Source: Mageeibacillus sp. UBA5770 (lineage in GTDB: Bacteria > Bacillota_A > Clostridia > Saccharofermentanales > Saccharofermentanaceae). From it: a stretch of 38,041 nucleotides of DNA. The notes below the pieces were generated by a model. It did no database searches, was not told the origin of the DNA, and saw only the letters and a program-made list of their open reading frames with translations. Positions 16,689 to 25,150 of the stretch are shown here, piece by piece. Within the stretch, counting starts at the first letter, position 1. Every line of letters starts with the position of its first letter. The stretch covers positions 1 through 38,041 of the forward strand of contig DIEQ01000115.1 in NCBI GenBank assembly GCA_002418705.1, read 5' to 3'. A program made the position numbers and the translations under genes.

Positions 16689-18221
16689 TTACTCATCCAG
16701 ATTGTCGTTGTCTGACAGAAACCACGGCAGAATACGGTTCTTTTTGTCCGGCTGTTTGGGTTCGGGGTTAGGTGCAGGCGCACGTCCTGGACGGGCAGGC
16801 GTTACATTGGGCTGAGGGCGTCCGCCCTGCTGTGGCTGAGGATATCCGGTACCGGCAGGCTGTGAATAAGGAGGAGCCGGCTGTGAATATGGGGCAGGCT
16901 GTGTGTATGGAGGCTGATTCGGGAATCCCTGCTGAGGGAAGCCGGAAGGCTGTGCAAACGGTGCCGGTGCCGGAGCTCCGCCAAGCTGTCCGGGATTATA
17001 GAATCCATCCTGATTCTGACTCTCAGGCACATATGTCCGAGTTGGTGCAGCAGTAACCGGTTTGGGCTGTTCGGGATCTCCGAACAGGAACTGAGGCATC
17101 TCAGGCTGTCTTCTCGACGGAGCAGCCTCTTCCTGGCGGTTATAAGCAGATGCGGCAGCCGGCTGTGAAGCATGGGAAGGCTCGCGCACCGTACTGACAG
17201 GAGGGTTGTTTCTGGACAGAATCGATGTTGTAGGACGGAAAGAAGCCGGCTGATCAGCGCGGTCAAAACCGGAAGCTATGACTGTGATCATGATCTCATC
17301 TTCAAGGGTCGGGTCGATAACAGCACCGACTATGATATCGGCATCACCGGAAACGGCATCACGTACAACAGAAGCGGCTTCATCGATTTCGTGAAGCTTC
17401 ATGTTGCGTCCGCCTGTAAAGTTGATGATGACACCGCGTGCGCCGTCAATTGTCGTATCGAGGAGCGGACTGTTAATAGCCTGCTTAACGGCAATGGATG
17501 CACGGTTGTCGCCGGAAGCACGGCCGATACCCATATGGCAGACGCCTGCATTTGTCATGACACGGCGTACGTCGGCAAGATCGAGGTTGATCAGGCCGGG
17601 AATGGCTACAAGGTCAGAAATACCGGCAACGCCGAACTTAAGAACCTGGTCTGCCATGTTGAAAGCATCATCAATGGAGGTATCTTCATCCGTGATTTCC
17701 AATAGCTTGTCGTTGGCAACGACAATAAGGGAATCAACATATTTCTCAATCTCTCGAATTCCGCGCTCGGCATTCTGCGTACGGCGGGGACCTTCGAAGC
17801 GGAAGGGTCTTGTTACAACTGCTACAGTAAGGATACCGAGCTCACGCGCAATCTGCGCAACGACAGGTGCAGCTCCGGTTCCTGTACCGCCGCCCATTCC
17901 GGCCGTGACAAAAAGCATGTCCGTTCCGCGAACAGCCTGTGCGATCTCATCCTTGGACTCTTCAGCAGCTTTTTCACCGATACTCGGATCAGCACCGCAG
18001 CCTAAGCCTCTGGTAATCTTCTCGCCGATCTGAATACGTGTGGGAGCTTTCGAGCGGGCAAGGGCCTGATGATCTGTATTAATTGAAATAAAATCAATTC
18101 CCTGAACGGCACTGTCGATCATACGATCAATAGCGTTACAGCCACCTCCACCGACTCCGACTACTTTAATTGCAGCAAAAGGTTCTTCTTCCATCGAAAA
18201 GCCCAGTCTATAATCTGACAT
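16689..18221 (-). CDS. ftsZ: Cell division protein FtsZ
   Basis: Tubulin-like GTPase that forms the Z-ring. The 510-residue protein has the GTP-binding signature [10 protein letters not shown] near residue 110, the T3 loop region, and a T7-like segment [11 protein letters not shown]. The conserved globular part ends at about residue 320. A disordered Pro/Gln/Tyr-rich linker of roughly 170 residues follows, with YSQPAP-like repeats. The protein ends in a C-terminal peptide ([11 protein letters not shown]) that likely binds partners such as FtsA or SepF. It is long for FtsZ (commonly 350-400 residues) because of that linker. The start ATG has GGAGG 7 nt upstream. A promoter candidate lies at 18297-18325. 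Confidence 0.98.
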   Translation of the reverse strand: MSDYRLGFSMEEEPFAAIKVVGVGGGGCNAIDRMIDSAVQGIDFISINTDHQALARSKAPTRIQIGEKITRGLGCGADPSIGEKAAEESKDEIAQAVRGTDMLFVTAGMGGGTGTGAAPVVAQIARELGILTVAVVTRPFRFEGPRRTQNAERGIREIEKYVDSLIVVANDKLLEITDEDTSIDDAFNMADQVLKFGVAGISDLVAIPGLINLDLADVRRVMTNAGVCHMGIGRASGDNRASIAVKQAINSPLLDTTIDGARGVIINFTGGRNMKLHEIDEAASVVRDAVSGDADIIVGAVIDPTLEDEIMITVIASGFDRADQPASFRPTTSILSRNNPPVSTVREPSHASQPAAASAYNRQEEAAPSRRQPEMPQFLFGDPEQPKPVTAAPTRTYVPESQNQDGFYNPGQLGGAPAPAPFAQPSGFPQQGFPNQPPYTQPAPYSQPAPPYSQPAGTGYPQPQQGGRPQPNVTPARPGRAPAPNPEPKQPDKKNRILPWFLSDNDNLDE

Positions 18222-18296
18222 TCTGTAACCTCCGTATATTTCAATAGCATTTCACTTAATGTGCCATATGGGGATTCTATTGTGTCAATTTACCTG

Positions 18297-18325
18297 ATTC
18301 TACACTAAATATTGTGGTCAGGCAA
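18297..18325 (-). promoter_or_regulatory. Candidate sigma-A promoter for ftsZ
   Basis: On the minus strand TTGCCT (18325-18320), 17 nt, then TAGAAT (18302-18297), about 76 nt upstream of the ftsZ start. Spacing is ideal and the -10 is close to consensus. A perfect TTGACA also occurs at 18288-18283, but I find no -10 at the right distance. The 179-nt gap holding it is otherwise unusual in this compact cluster, which supports a dedicated promoter. Confidence 0.5.
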
Positions 18326-18358
18326 TAGAATTTCCACTAATTGTTGCAATTATGTTAC

Positions 18359-18388
18359 ACGACGTTGTCGTAATTTTGTCGAAATTAC
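18359..18388 (-). repeat. Two abutting inverted repeats between sbp and ftsZ
   Basis: ACGAC-GTT-GTCGT (18359-18371) abuts GTAATTT-5 nt-AAATTAC (18370-18388). Both are perfect. No T-run follows on the minus strand, so a terminator is unlikely. They lie upstream of the ftsZ promoter candidate and could bind a regulator or form a processed RNA structure. Confidence 0.5.
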
Positions 18389-18400
18389 TGTGCATTATAC

Positions 18401-18769
18401 TTATTGACTCTCCTTTTCTTTACTATTCATTTTCCATTGGTCATATCTCTCAAGCAGCATGCGCCGGATCATCGAGAAATTCAGGAAAATTCGATTGCCG
18501 AAAGCAAATACTGCTGCCAGGTTAAGGGGCAGATTCAATTGATCCCCAAGGGCGGCGACAGAAACTGCGATAAGTCCGTTACCCAGAAGTCCTGTTATAA
18601 ACAGGCGGATATTGAATTCATTCTTCATGTTGGCAACAATGGCTCCCATGATCGAGTCAATAATCGCCAGGATGGCAACCGCTACATACGATGAATATGC
18701 AGTCGGAATATCCACATTCAGGAACAGTCCAAGCAATAGACCTGCAATCAATCCTAACAATGGTAACAT
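18401..18769 (-). CDS. sbp: Small basic family membrane protein (DUF1290, Sbp-like)
   Basis: The 122-residue membrane protein, with three or four hydrophobic helices and a short charged C-terminus, matches the small basic protein found between divIB and ftsZ in Gram-positive bacteria. Recognisable stretches are GLIAGLLLGLFLNVDIPTAY, ALGDQLNLPLNLAAVFAFG and NRIFLNFSMIRRMLLERY. Its role is not firmly established; the setting suggests division or envelope. It starts at ATG, 13 nt after ftsQ. The symbol follows the Bacillus gene and is by position and similarity. Confidence 0.88.
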   Translation of the reverse strand: MLPLLGLIAGLLLGLFLNVDIPTAYSSYVAVAILAIIDSIMGAIVANMKNEFNIRLFITGLLGNGLIAVSVAALGDQLNLPLNLAAVFAFGNRIFLNFSMIRRMLLERYDQWKMNSKEKESQ

Positions 18770-18782
18770 ACTTTTCGTCCTT

Positions 18783-19673
18783 TCAGTTCATCGGGCGAAA
18801 AGTATACTCTTCGCCTGACATATCCAAGACTCCTTCACCGACTGATTCGAACTTGTTCTGTGAAGCAGCATAACGAAGCCAGTTCATATCGTCAGTAATG
18901 TTTTTAATCGAACCGATACGGATAAGAAGCTCTCTTTGGGTATCGGGAAGGAGGATTGTCAGAAATGTCGTTCCACTCTGAACGGAACGTACACTTTTGA
19001 CATATTTCATCAGTGACAAATCACTTTCACTGCTTTTATTCTCGTCCGCAGTCAGAACCGCATTGAGCACCGAAATACACGTATTCAGCCCTTTGCCCTC
19101 GGTCATATTCATTTTCTCTCCGAGAACAGCTGTACGGACCGGCAGGCCCTGCATGAGGGGCACGCCGTCAGGGATGTCATCCCCGGAAAGTTCAACGACG
19201 TATCCGTCAGTATCAATTACGGCGTAACCGTCCGGAATTTCCACATAGCCTATTTTCTGACGTTCATCAACCGTTATTAAGACACGTGACGGGAAAATGA
19301 TCTGTATTTTGATATCACTGATATAGGGATAATTTTGGCTAAGCTCTTTCTCTATATTACCATAACGCAGTGTAAATAGTTGAATAAATCCTCCTCCAAG
19401 GTTGCGCAGCAGATGTTCCCCGCTCACAATCCCGCTGCTCGCCAGAAGCGCCTCCCCTGAGATCTCACTGCATCCGACAATATCAATTTTCTCGATATAG
19501 AACTGTGGAAGAACAATTACCAGAAGCGTGAGAAGCAGAACAACAAGCAAAACCATAAAGGCGGTAATATGGCGTCCGCCCCTTTTGTCCGGAGCCTGTG
19601 ACTCCGTGCCTTCCATCTCGTTCTCAAACATCTCCTTATCCGATTCCATCACTGCTCTTGTCTCCCCATTCAC
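18783..19673 (-). CDS. ftsQ: Cell division protein FtsQ/DivIB
   Basis: Bitopic division protein that links cytoplasmic and periplasmic-side parts of the divisome through FtsL/DivIC. It has an acidic N-terminal cytoplasmic tail, one membrane helix (ITAFMVLLVVLLLTLLVIVL, about residues 36-55), and a POTRA domain (IEKIDIVGCSEISGEALLAS). An FtsQ beta domain follows (SRVLITVDERQKIGYVEIPD, GYAVIDTDGYVVELSG). Start choice is uncertain: GTG at 19673 opens the frame, but a GGGGAG lies inside it and better fits GTG at 19652 or ATG at 19649. Divergent sequence is normal for this family; context supports it. Confidence 0.9.
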   Translation of the reverse strand: MNGETRAVMESDKEMFENEMEGTESQAPDKRGGRHITAFMVLLVVLLLTLLVIVLPQFYIEKIDIVGCSEISGEALLASSGIVSGEHLLRNLGGGFIQLFTLRYGNIEKELSQNYPYISDIKIQIIFPSRVLITVDERQKIGYVEIPDGYAVIDTDGYVVELSGDDIPDGVPLMQGLPVRTAVLGEKMNMTEGKGLNTCISVLNAVLTADENKSSESDLSLMKYVKSVRSVQSGTTFLTILLPDTQRELLIRIGSIKNITDDMNWLRYAASQNKFESVGEGVLDMSGEEYTFRPMN

Positions 19674-19688
19674 TTTCCGGGCATATTT

Positions 19689-20801
19689 TCAAAAACTAGA
19701 TCGATTTTTATCTGCAAGCCCGAAAATCTGTTTCACAATGTCCTTATCCGCATCCGGTTTTGCCAGGGACCTGGCCCGTCTGCCCATCTCTTCAAGCCTG
19801 CTTCGGTTATCAATCAGCGGCAGGATGACGTCATACAGGGATTGTGACGAGACATCCGCATCCTTCATAAGAATAGCCGCCCCCTCTTTTTCGAGCGCCC
19901 GGGCATTAAAGGTCTGATGGTCACCGGCTGCAAACGGATATGGGATCATAACTGACGGAATTCCGAGGGCAGCAACCTCCGCGCATGTAATGGCGCCAGC
20001 CCGGCAAATCAAAAGATCGGCGGCGGCCATATACGTTTGCGGATTATATATATATTCCCTTATCTCCATTTTTTCGCCGGCTGCCGGTTTACTGTCCTTA
20101 AGTGCGGCAAACTGCTGTTTGCCCGCTGATAGAACGATGCGGATTTTTTTATCGGCTACTTTCTCATAAAGGGCAGCGACTGACTGGTTAATTGTCCGGG
20201 CGCCGAGGCTTCCGCCCATCGCCAGCAAAAGAAAAGTATCATCCGGGATAGCAAGTTCTTTTCTGGCCGATTCCCTCGTAACTTCAAAAAATATGTTTTT
20301 TACAGGGTTTCCTGAAAAAACAACTGATTTTGCTTTGGGAAAGCTTGCCTCCAGATCCGGAAAACTGGTGCAGACTACATCAGCTTTTCGGGACATAAGA
20401 CGATTCGACCTTCCCGGCAAAGCATTCTGTTCATGTAAAAGCACCGGAATATGTTCATGGTAGGCAGCAGCGACAAGAGGCGAGCATACATAACCGCCTG
20501 TCCCGACAACTACATCAGGTTTAAACGAGCGGATGATTCTGATACAGGTCTTTCTGCCGGCCGCAAAATCAATCAGTGCCTTAGCCATTTTCACCGAGGG
20601 TTTTGAAGGTATCCCTCTTGCACGGATCGGATGAAGAACATATCCTGCCCGCGGCACGATATCACTTTCGAGCCCTCGTGCTGTTCCGCAGAATTCAATC
20701 TCGCTTTGAGGATCCTCCGCGCGGATCCGGTCTGCTATCGCAATGGCGGGATTAATATGTCCGCTGGTCCCGCCGCCTGCTATAAGTATTCGAATTCCCA
20801 T
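19689..20801 (-). CDS. murG: UDP-GlcNAc transferase MurG (lipid II synthesis)
   Basis: Membrane-associated glycosyltransferase adding GlcNAc to lipid I to make lipid II. It has the N-terminal GGGTSGHINPAIAIADRI motif, HEQNALPGRSNR and MGGSLGART. The C-terminal nucleotide-sugar binding region contains RAGAITCAEVAALGIPSVMI and AAGDHQTFNARALE. TTG at 20819 opens the frame, but AAGGAG about 6 nt before ATG at 20801 and the family N-terminus (MGIRILIAGGG) select 20801, giving 370 residues. Confidence 0.96.
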   Translation of the reverse strand: MGIRILIAGGGTSGHINPAIAIADRIRAEDPQSEIEFCGTARGLESDIVPRAGYVLHPIRARGIPSKPSVKMAKALIDFAAGRKTCIRIIRSFKPDVVVGTGGYVCSPLVAAAYHEHIPVLLHEQNALPGRSNRLMSRKADVVCTSFPDLEASFPKAKSVVFSGNPVKNIFFEVTRESARKELAIPDDTFLLLAMGGSLGARTINQSVAALYEKVADKKIRIVLSAGKQQFAALKDSKPAAGEKMEIREYIYNPQTYMAAADLLICRAGAITCAEVAALGIPSVMIPYPFAAGDHQTFNARALEKEGAAILMKDADVSSQSLYDVILPLIDNRSRLEEMGRRARSLAKPDADKDIVKQIFGLADKNRSSF

Positions 20802-20811
20802 ATAAATCTCC

Positions 20812-22131
20812 TTAGTCAATATATGTCACTTTTTTCCGGATGACCCCGGTTCTTGAAACCGCAAGGATCAGGCCCACAGCAGTCAGGAAAAATAGATTTG
20901 CCGTTCCTCCGTAACTAAAGAACGGAAGTGTTATACCTGTGGGCGGAACGATGCCGATTGCCACTCCGATGTTCAGAAAAGCCTGAATGACAATCAGACT
21001 AGTATACCCTACTGCCAGGATACGTGCAAAATCACTCTGTGCACGCCACGCAATTGCGAGTCCTCCGCACAGGAATGCCCAGAACAGGATGATAATAGAA
21101 ACACCGCCTATAAAACCAAGTTCCTCGCAGGCAATGGCATATACATAGTCATTATGAGCCTCGGGCAGATACTTATATTTCTGACGGCTGCTGCCGAAAC
21201 CGACACCGGAAGCACCGCCGGAGCCTATCGCAATCTTGGACTGCTTGCTTTGATAGACCTCATCATCCGTAGCTTCCCCGTTCTCGTCTTCACTTTTTGT
21301 GTCCTGTGCTGCTGCGTCTTCCTCATTAAGGGTGGCAAAAATATTCAGCCGCGTTGCAACGTGCTCAAAATTACCCAGAAACTTATCTTTTTGTGTGTCG
21401 TTGGTTGTCGCCATAAGGATATTCGCACCAATCATAACAACAACCAGCATAATCAGACCGCCGTCTATCCAGGACCGGATGGATATGCCTGATACAAGAA
21501 AGCAAATCGCTGCTACAGCCGACATTATGATAAAGCCTGACATGTGCGGCTGCAGCAGGACGACTATCATGACAGCAAGGATCATGGAGGCCGGCAGGAT
21601 AATATCGACAAAAGCATTCATATAAGCCTGTCGGCGCAGGCTTCCTGTACGAAAACGCCCCGCCTTGCGCATTCGGGTGACAGCAGACCTGTACCCGGCT
21701 ATGAAGAAGACCAGCGCAATTTTTGCAAATTCAGAGGTCTGGAAAGTCACGCCGGCAACATATATCCATCGCCGCGAGCCGCCCAGGACGACTCCGGAAA
21801 ATTTTGTATAAATAACAAGCGCCAGGGTAGCCATATAGATCAGAATGACAAAAATCAGGCGGTCGTAAAACTGAATAGGGATAAAAATAATAATTGCCGC
21901 AACAACAATGCCAAGCAAAGTAAGCTGACCCTGTTTGAGAACATATACAAGCGGGTTTTTATCGGGAGTATTATATCCGGCTGACATACTCGCAGAAAAA
22001 AGCATAATCAGTCCGTAACAGATCAGGACAAGCGTCAGCAGCAGCATCGGAATATTCATCCGATACGGGCTTTCAATCTGGAACCGCTGTTCCCGGTCAG
22101 GGCGGACCTGCTGCTTTCCACGTTCACTCAT
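20812..22131 (-). CDS. ftsW: SEDS-family peptidoglycan polymerase FtsW
   Basis: Polytopic glycosyltransferase that polymerises lipid II at the septum with its cognate PBP. The 439-residue protein has about ten membrane helices and the SEDS hallmark segments GGSRRWIYVAG, FQTSEFAKIALV, GSGGASGVGFGSSRQKYKYL and LPEAHNDYVYAI (Asp328 matches the catalytic Asp position). It also has FSYGGTANLFFLTAVGLIL near the end. The extracytoplasmic loop before the catalytic segment carries an acidic stretch at residues 269-291 not usual in the family. It overlaps murF by 4 nt (ATGA). In other Firmicutes mraY and murD would precede it; here murF does. Confidence 0.93.
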   Translation of the reverse strand: MSERGKQQVRPDREQRFQIESPYRMNIPMLLLTLVLICYGLIMLFSASMSAGYNTPDKNPLVYVLKQGQLTLLGIVVAAIIIFIPIQFYDRLIFVILIYMATLALVIYTKFSGVVLGGSRRWIYVAGVTFQTSEFAKIALVFFIAGYRSAVTRMRKAGRFRTGSLRRQAYMNAFVDIILPASMILAVMIVVLLQPHMSGFIIMSAVAAICFLVSGISIRSWIDGGLIMLVVVMIGANILMATTNDTQKDKFLGNFEHVATRLNIFATLNEEDAAAQDTKSEDENGEATDDEVYQSKQSKIAIGSGGASGVGFGSSRQKYKYLPEAHNDYVYAIACEELGFIGGVSIIILFWAFLCGGLAIAWRAQSDFARILAVGYTSLIVIQAFLNIGVAIGIVPPTGITLPFFSYGGTANLFFLTAVGLILAVSRTGVIRKKVTYID

Positions 22132-23612
22132 AATTGTTTTCCTGCTGCGGAGGCATCTGAAAAAGCATTATCCGATTCAATAATTGCCTGTGTGACCTTC
22201 TCCATTTCAAAAGCATGTGATCCCTTAATCAGAATCACATCATCATTGCGCAAACTCGCAAGAAGCTTTTCGGTAAGTTCATCACGCGATCCAAAAAGCA
22301 GCACGGGAAGATCCGGACGAATGGCCTGAGCACCGGCCTTAACATCAGCGCGATTCTCACCGCATACAAAAAGCATATCCATGCCTGACCTTGCAGCGGA
22401 TTCTCCGACTTTACAATGCTGAGCGGCAGCGAAGGCGCCAAGCTCGAGTATGCCGCCTATAGCTGCTATCTTTCTTCTTCCGGCAGACAGCAGGCTGACA
22501 CTTTCGAAAGCGGCCGCCATCGATTCGGGGCTTGCATTGTATGCATCATCGTAAAGGAGGTAATTCGCTGTCTGTATCACTTTGCCTCTGCTCCCTGTCG
22601 GTTTATATGTCATAAGACCCTTTTTTACAGCAGACGCGGGTATACCGAGCGATTGAGCGCATGCAATGGAAAAGAGCGCGTTTTTGACATGGTGCACGCC
22701 AACGCAGGGAAGATCAAATTCACCGAGGTCCGCGAAAGTATCCCGTCCGGCGGCACGGTACCTGCACCCGAAAGCAGTCCCCTTATTTTGGGTTTGCAGA
22801 TCAAAAGCCACGGCAGTCTGATCTGCCATTTCCATCTCTTCGGAAACCGTTTCAAGAGATGTGACACCCAGCTGCTTCCAGGTTTTAACAGAGCTGTTCC
22901 GAATATAATCCGTCAGAAGACTGTCATCACCGCTGATAAGCAGAATCTTATCTCCTGTCAGGCCTTCACAGACCTCCATTTTTGCCAGAAGAATTTCTTC
23001 CCTGCTTCCGAGCCGTTCGATATGTGACACGCCGACGTTTGTAATTACAGCGATGTCAGGTTCAGCTATTTTTGTAAGGACGGAAATCTCACCGCGCATC
23101 CGCATTCCCATCTCGACGATGAGCAGCTGTGTATCGGCGGGAGCAGATAAGATGGTCAGAGGAAGCCCAATCTCATTATTCAGGTTATGTTTTGTTGCAT
23201 GTGTCCTCAGTGAGTGAGACAGAGCCGCATAGAGCATCTCGCGTGTTGATGTCTTGCCGACACTCCCGGTAACAGCAATTACCTTACATGCCAGTTTTCT
23301 TCTGTATGCGCGTGCAAGGGTATGCAGAGCCAGCAGTGTGTCGGGTACCAGAATTCCTGCAGCCCGTTTTGGGAGCATATGCTCATCACTGACCAGAAGC
23401 AGCGCGGCATCTTTTTCAAATGCCGTCTGGCAGAAAGTATGGCCGTCAAAATGTTCCCCGATAAGCGCTGCAAACAAGGCGCCCGGCTGCATGGTGCGGG
23501 TATCCGTTGAGACGCTGTCAACGACGGTTATACCGTAAGTATCCGGAACCGGGGCACCAATTCGGACACCGCCTGTCGCCTCGAGTATTTCACGCTCTGT
23601 AAATATATACAT
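22128..23612 (-). CDS. murF: UDP-MurNAc-tripeptide--D-Ala-D-Ala ligase MurF
   Basis: Adds D-Ala-D-Ala to the UDP-MurNAc tripeptide, the last cytoplasmic step of precursor synthesis. The 494-residue protein has the Mur ligase ATP loop VIAVTGSVGKTSTREML, the MurF-type HNLNNEIGLPLTIL, and a C-terminal domain with LYDDAYNASPESMAAAFE and VLLFGSRDELTEKLLASL. The start ATG is 3 nt after the murE stop, and its TGA overlaps the ftsW start. Confidence 0.96.
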   Translation of the reverse strand: MYIFTEREILEATGGVRIGAPVPDTYGITVVDSVSTDTRTMQPGALFAALIGEHFDGHTFCQTAFEKDAALLLVSDEHMLPKRAAGILVPDTLLALHTLARAYRRKLACKVIAVTGSVGKTSTREMLYAALSHSLRTHATKHNLNNEIGLPLTILSAPADTQLLIVEMGMRMRGEISVLTKIAEPDIAVITNVGVSHIERLGSREEILLAKMEVCEGLTGDKILLISGDDSLLTDYIRNSSVKTWKQLGVTSLETVSEEMEMADQTAVAFDLQTQNKGTAFGCRYRAAGRDTFADLGEFDLPCVGVHHVKNALFSIACAQSLGIPASAVKKGLMTYKPTGSRGKVIQTANYLLYDDAYNASPESMAAAFESVSLLSAGRRKIAAIGGILELGAFAAAQHCKVGESAARSGMDMLFVCGENRADVKAGAQAIRPDLPVLLFGSRDELTEKLLASLRNDDVILIKGSHAFEMEKVTQAIIESDNAFSDASAAGKQL

Positions 23613-23615
23613 GCT

Positions 23616-25148
23616 TTATTTGATCTCCTTTTCATTTGTGGCCTCGTCCATGGCAGCCAGCAGTTCAGAAGCCGCTTCAGCATCATCAAAGTGAATCGTG
23701 CGATCCTTGAAAATCTGATAATTCTCATGTCCTTTTCCTGCAAGAATAACAAAGTCATCTTTGCTCGCAAGTCCCAGGGCCAGTGATATCGCTTTATATC
23801 TGTCCGGTTCAAGTACATACTCACCCTGTGTTTTCGAGAAGCCTTCGATAATGTCGGAGATAATCGCCATAGGATCTTCGCTTCTGGGATTGTCTGATGT
23901 AATCACGGTAAGGTCGCTTAATCTTCCCGAGACCTCACCCATTTCAAATCTTCTGGATCTGGCACGGTCTCCCCCACACCCGAACAAAGTGATTAAACGA
24001 CCGGTACAGTATTCGCGGAGTGTGCCGAGAAGGTTCTCAAGGCTCGCCGCATTATGGGCATAATCAACCAGAACCGTGAAATCCCCTTTATGAGGGACGA
24101 TCTGAATACGACCTGGAACGTGAACCTGTGCAAGGGCATCCCTTACTGCCTCGAACGGTATACCGCAGACACCGGCGACAGCAATCGCACAGAGTGCATT
24201 GTAAATATTGAACTTACCCGGCATGGCAATAAAAACCGGTTCATTATACCACGGGCTCTGGAGGGTAAAAAGCGTTCCGATTTTGCCGTTTTGTTTTTCT
24301 TTACGGATTGAAACCGCGCGCACATCACACGGACTGTCGATTCCGTACGTGTAAACAGGGCACCGTTCGGATGCATATTCAATGACCCTTTCAGCCACAT
24401 CGGAATCTGCATTAATGATGCCGACTTCAGACAAATCAAACACAAGAAGCTTGGCTTCCAGATATTCCTGCATATTGGCATGCTCGTGCTCGCCGATATG
24501 ATCATGATAGAGGTTGGTAAAAGCACCGACTTTGAAATGACAGCCGTACACGCGGTCGAGCATCAGCCCCTGTGATGATACTTCCATCACACAGCTGTCA
24601 GTCTCCTTTTCTGCCATCTCATGAAGGATAGCCTGCAGATCATATGATTCAGGCGTCGTACGCTCGGCCTGGCGAACTTCACCGGCAACAATATTTGACA
24701 CGGTGCCGATCATTCCGGTTCTCTTACCGGCCTTTTCAAATATGTCACGAATCATATACGTTGATGTTGTTTTTCCTTTTGTACCGGTTATTCCGAGCAG
24801 GCGAATCTTATCTGAAGGATGTGAAAAGAAAGCTGCGCTTACATGTGCAAGCCCGCGTCTTGTATCGGGGGTTGAAGCTATTGCGGCACTTCGTGAAACA
24901 GCCATCTTTATAAGATCCTCTTGAGAAAAAATAGATTGATTGTCTTGAATAAGAATGGCTGCCGCGCCATTTTCGAGCGCCTGTGCAATATAGCGGTGTC
25001 CGTCCGATACATATCCATGAACGCATACGAACAGCGAACCCGGCTTCACTTTTCTCGAATCATATATGACAGACGTTACCTGCGTATCTTCAGACCCGGT
25101 TAAAATCCTGATTTCTATCCCGCTGATAAGATTCTTAAGTGTATGCAT
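23616..25148 (-). CDS. murE: UDP-MurNAc-tripeptide synthetase MurE (meso-DAP type)
   Basis: Adds the third amino acid to UDP-MurNAc-L-Ala-D-Glu. The 510-residue protein has the ATP loop GITGTKGKTTSTYMIRD, the Mur ligase segments TTPESYDLQAIL and LVDYAHNAASLENLL, and the specificity motif DNPR (VITSDNPRSEDP). That motif is characteristic of meso-diaminopimelate-adding enzymes rather than L-lysine enzymes. It starts at ATG, 2 nt after the PBP stop and ends 3 nt before murF. Confidence 0.96.
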   Translation of the reverse strand: MHTLKNLISGIEIRILTGSEDTQVTSVIYDSRKVKPGSLFVCVHGYVSDGHRYIAQALENGAAAILIQDNQSIFSQEDLIKMAVSRSAAIASTPDTRRGLAHVSAAFFSHPSDKIRLLGITGTKGKTTSTYMIRDIFEKAGKRTGMIGTVSNIVAGEVRQAERTTPESYDLQAILHEMAEKETDSCVMEVSSQGLMLDRVYGCHFKVGAFTNLYHDHIGEHEHANMQEYLEAKLLVFDLSEVGIINADSDVAERVIEYASERCPVYTYGIDSPCDVRAVSIRKEKQNGKIGTLFTLQSPWYNEPVFIAMPGKFNIYNALCAIAVAGVCGIPFEAVRDALAQVHVPGRIQIVPHKGDFTVLVDYAHNAASLENLLGTLREYCTGRLITLFGCGGDRARSRRFEMGEVSGRLSDLTVITSDNPRSEDPMAIISDIIEGFSKTQGEYVLEPDRYKAISLALGLASKDDFVILAGKGHENYQIFKDRTIHFDDAEAASELLAAMDEATNEKEIK

Positions 25149-25150
25149 GA

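Noticed and set aside
17172..18033. Plus-strand open frames of 177 and 210 codons opposite ftsZ
   Set aside because: They shadow the highly conserved FtsZ GTPase domain, lack a plausible ribosome-binding site and family features.
18394..18399. TATAAT hexamer on the minus strand just before the sbp stop region
   Set aside because: No acceptable -35 at 16-18 nt; the promoter candidate at 18297-18325 is better supported.
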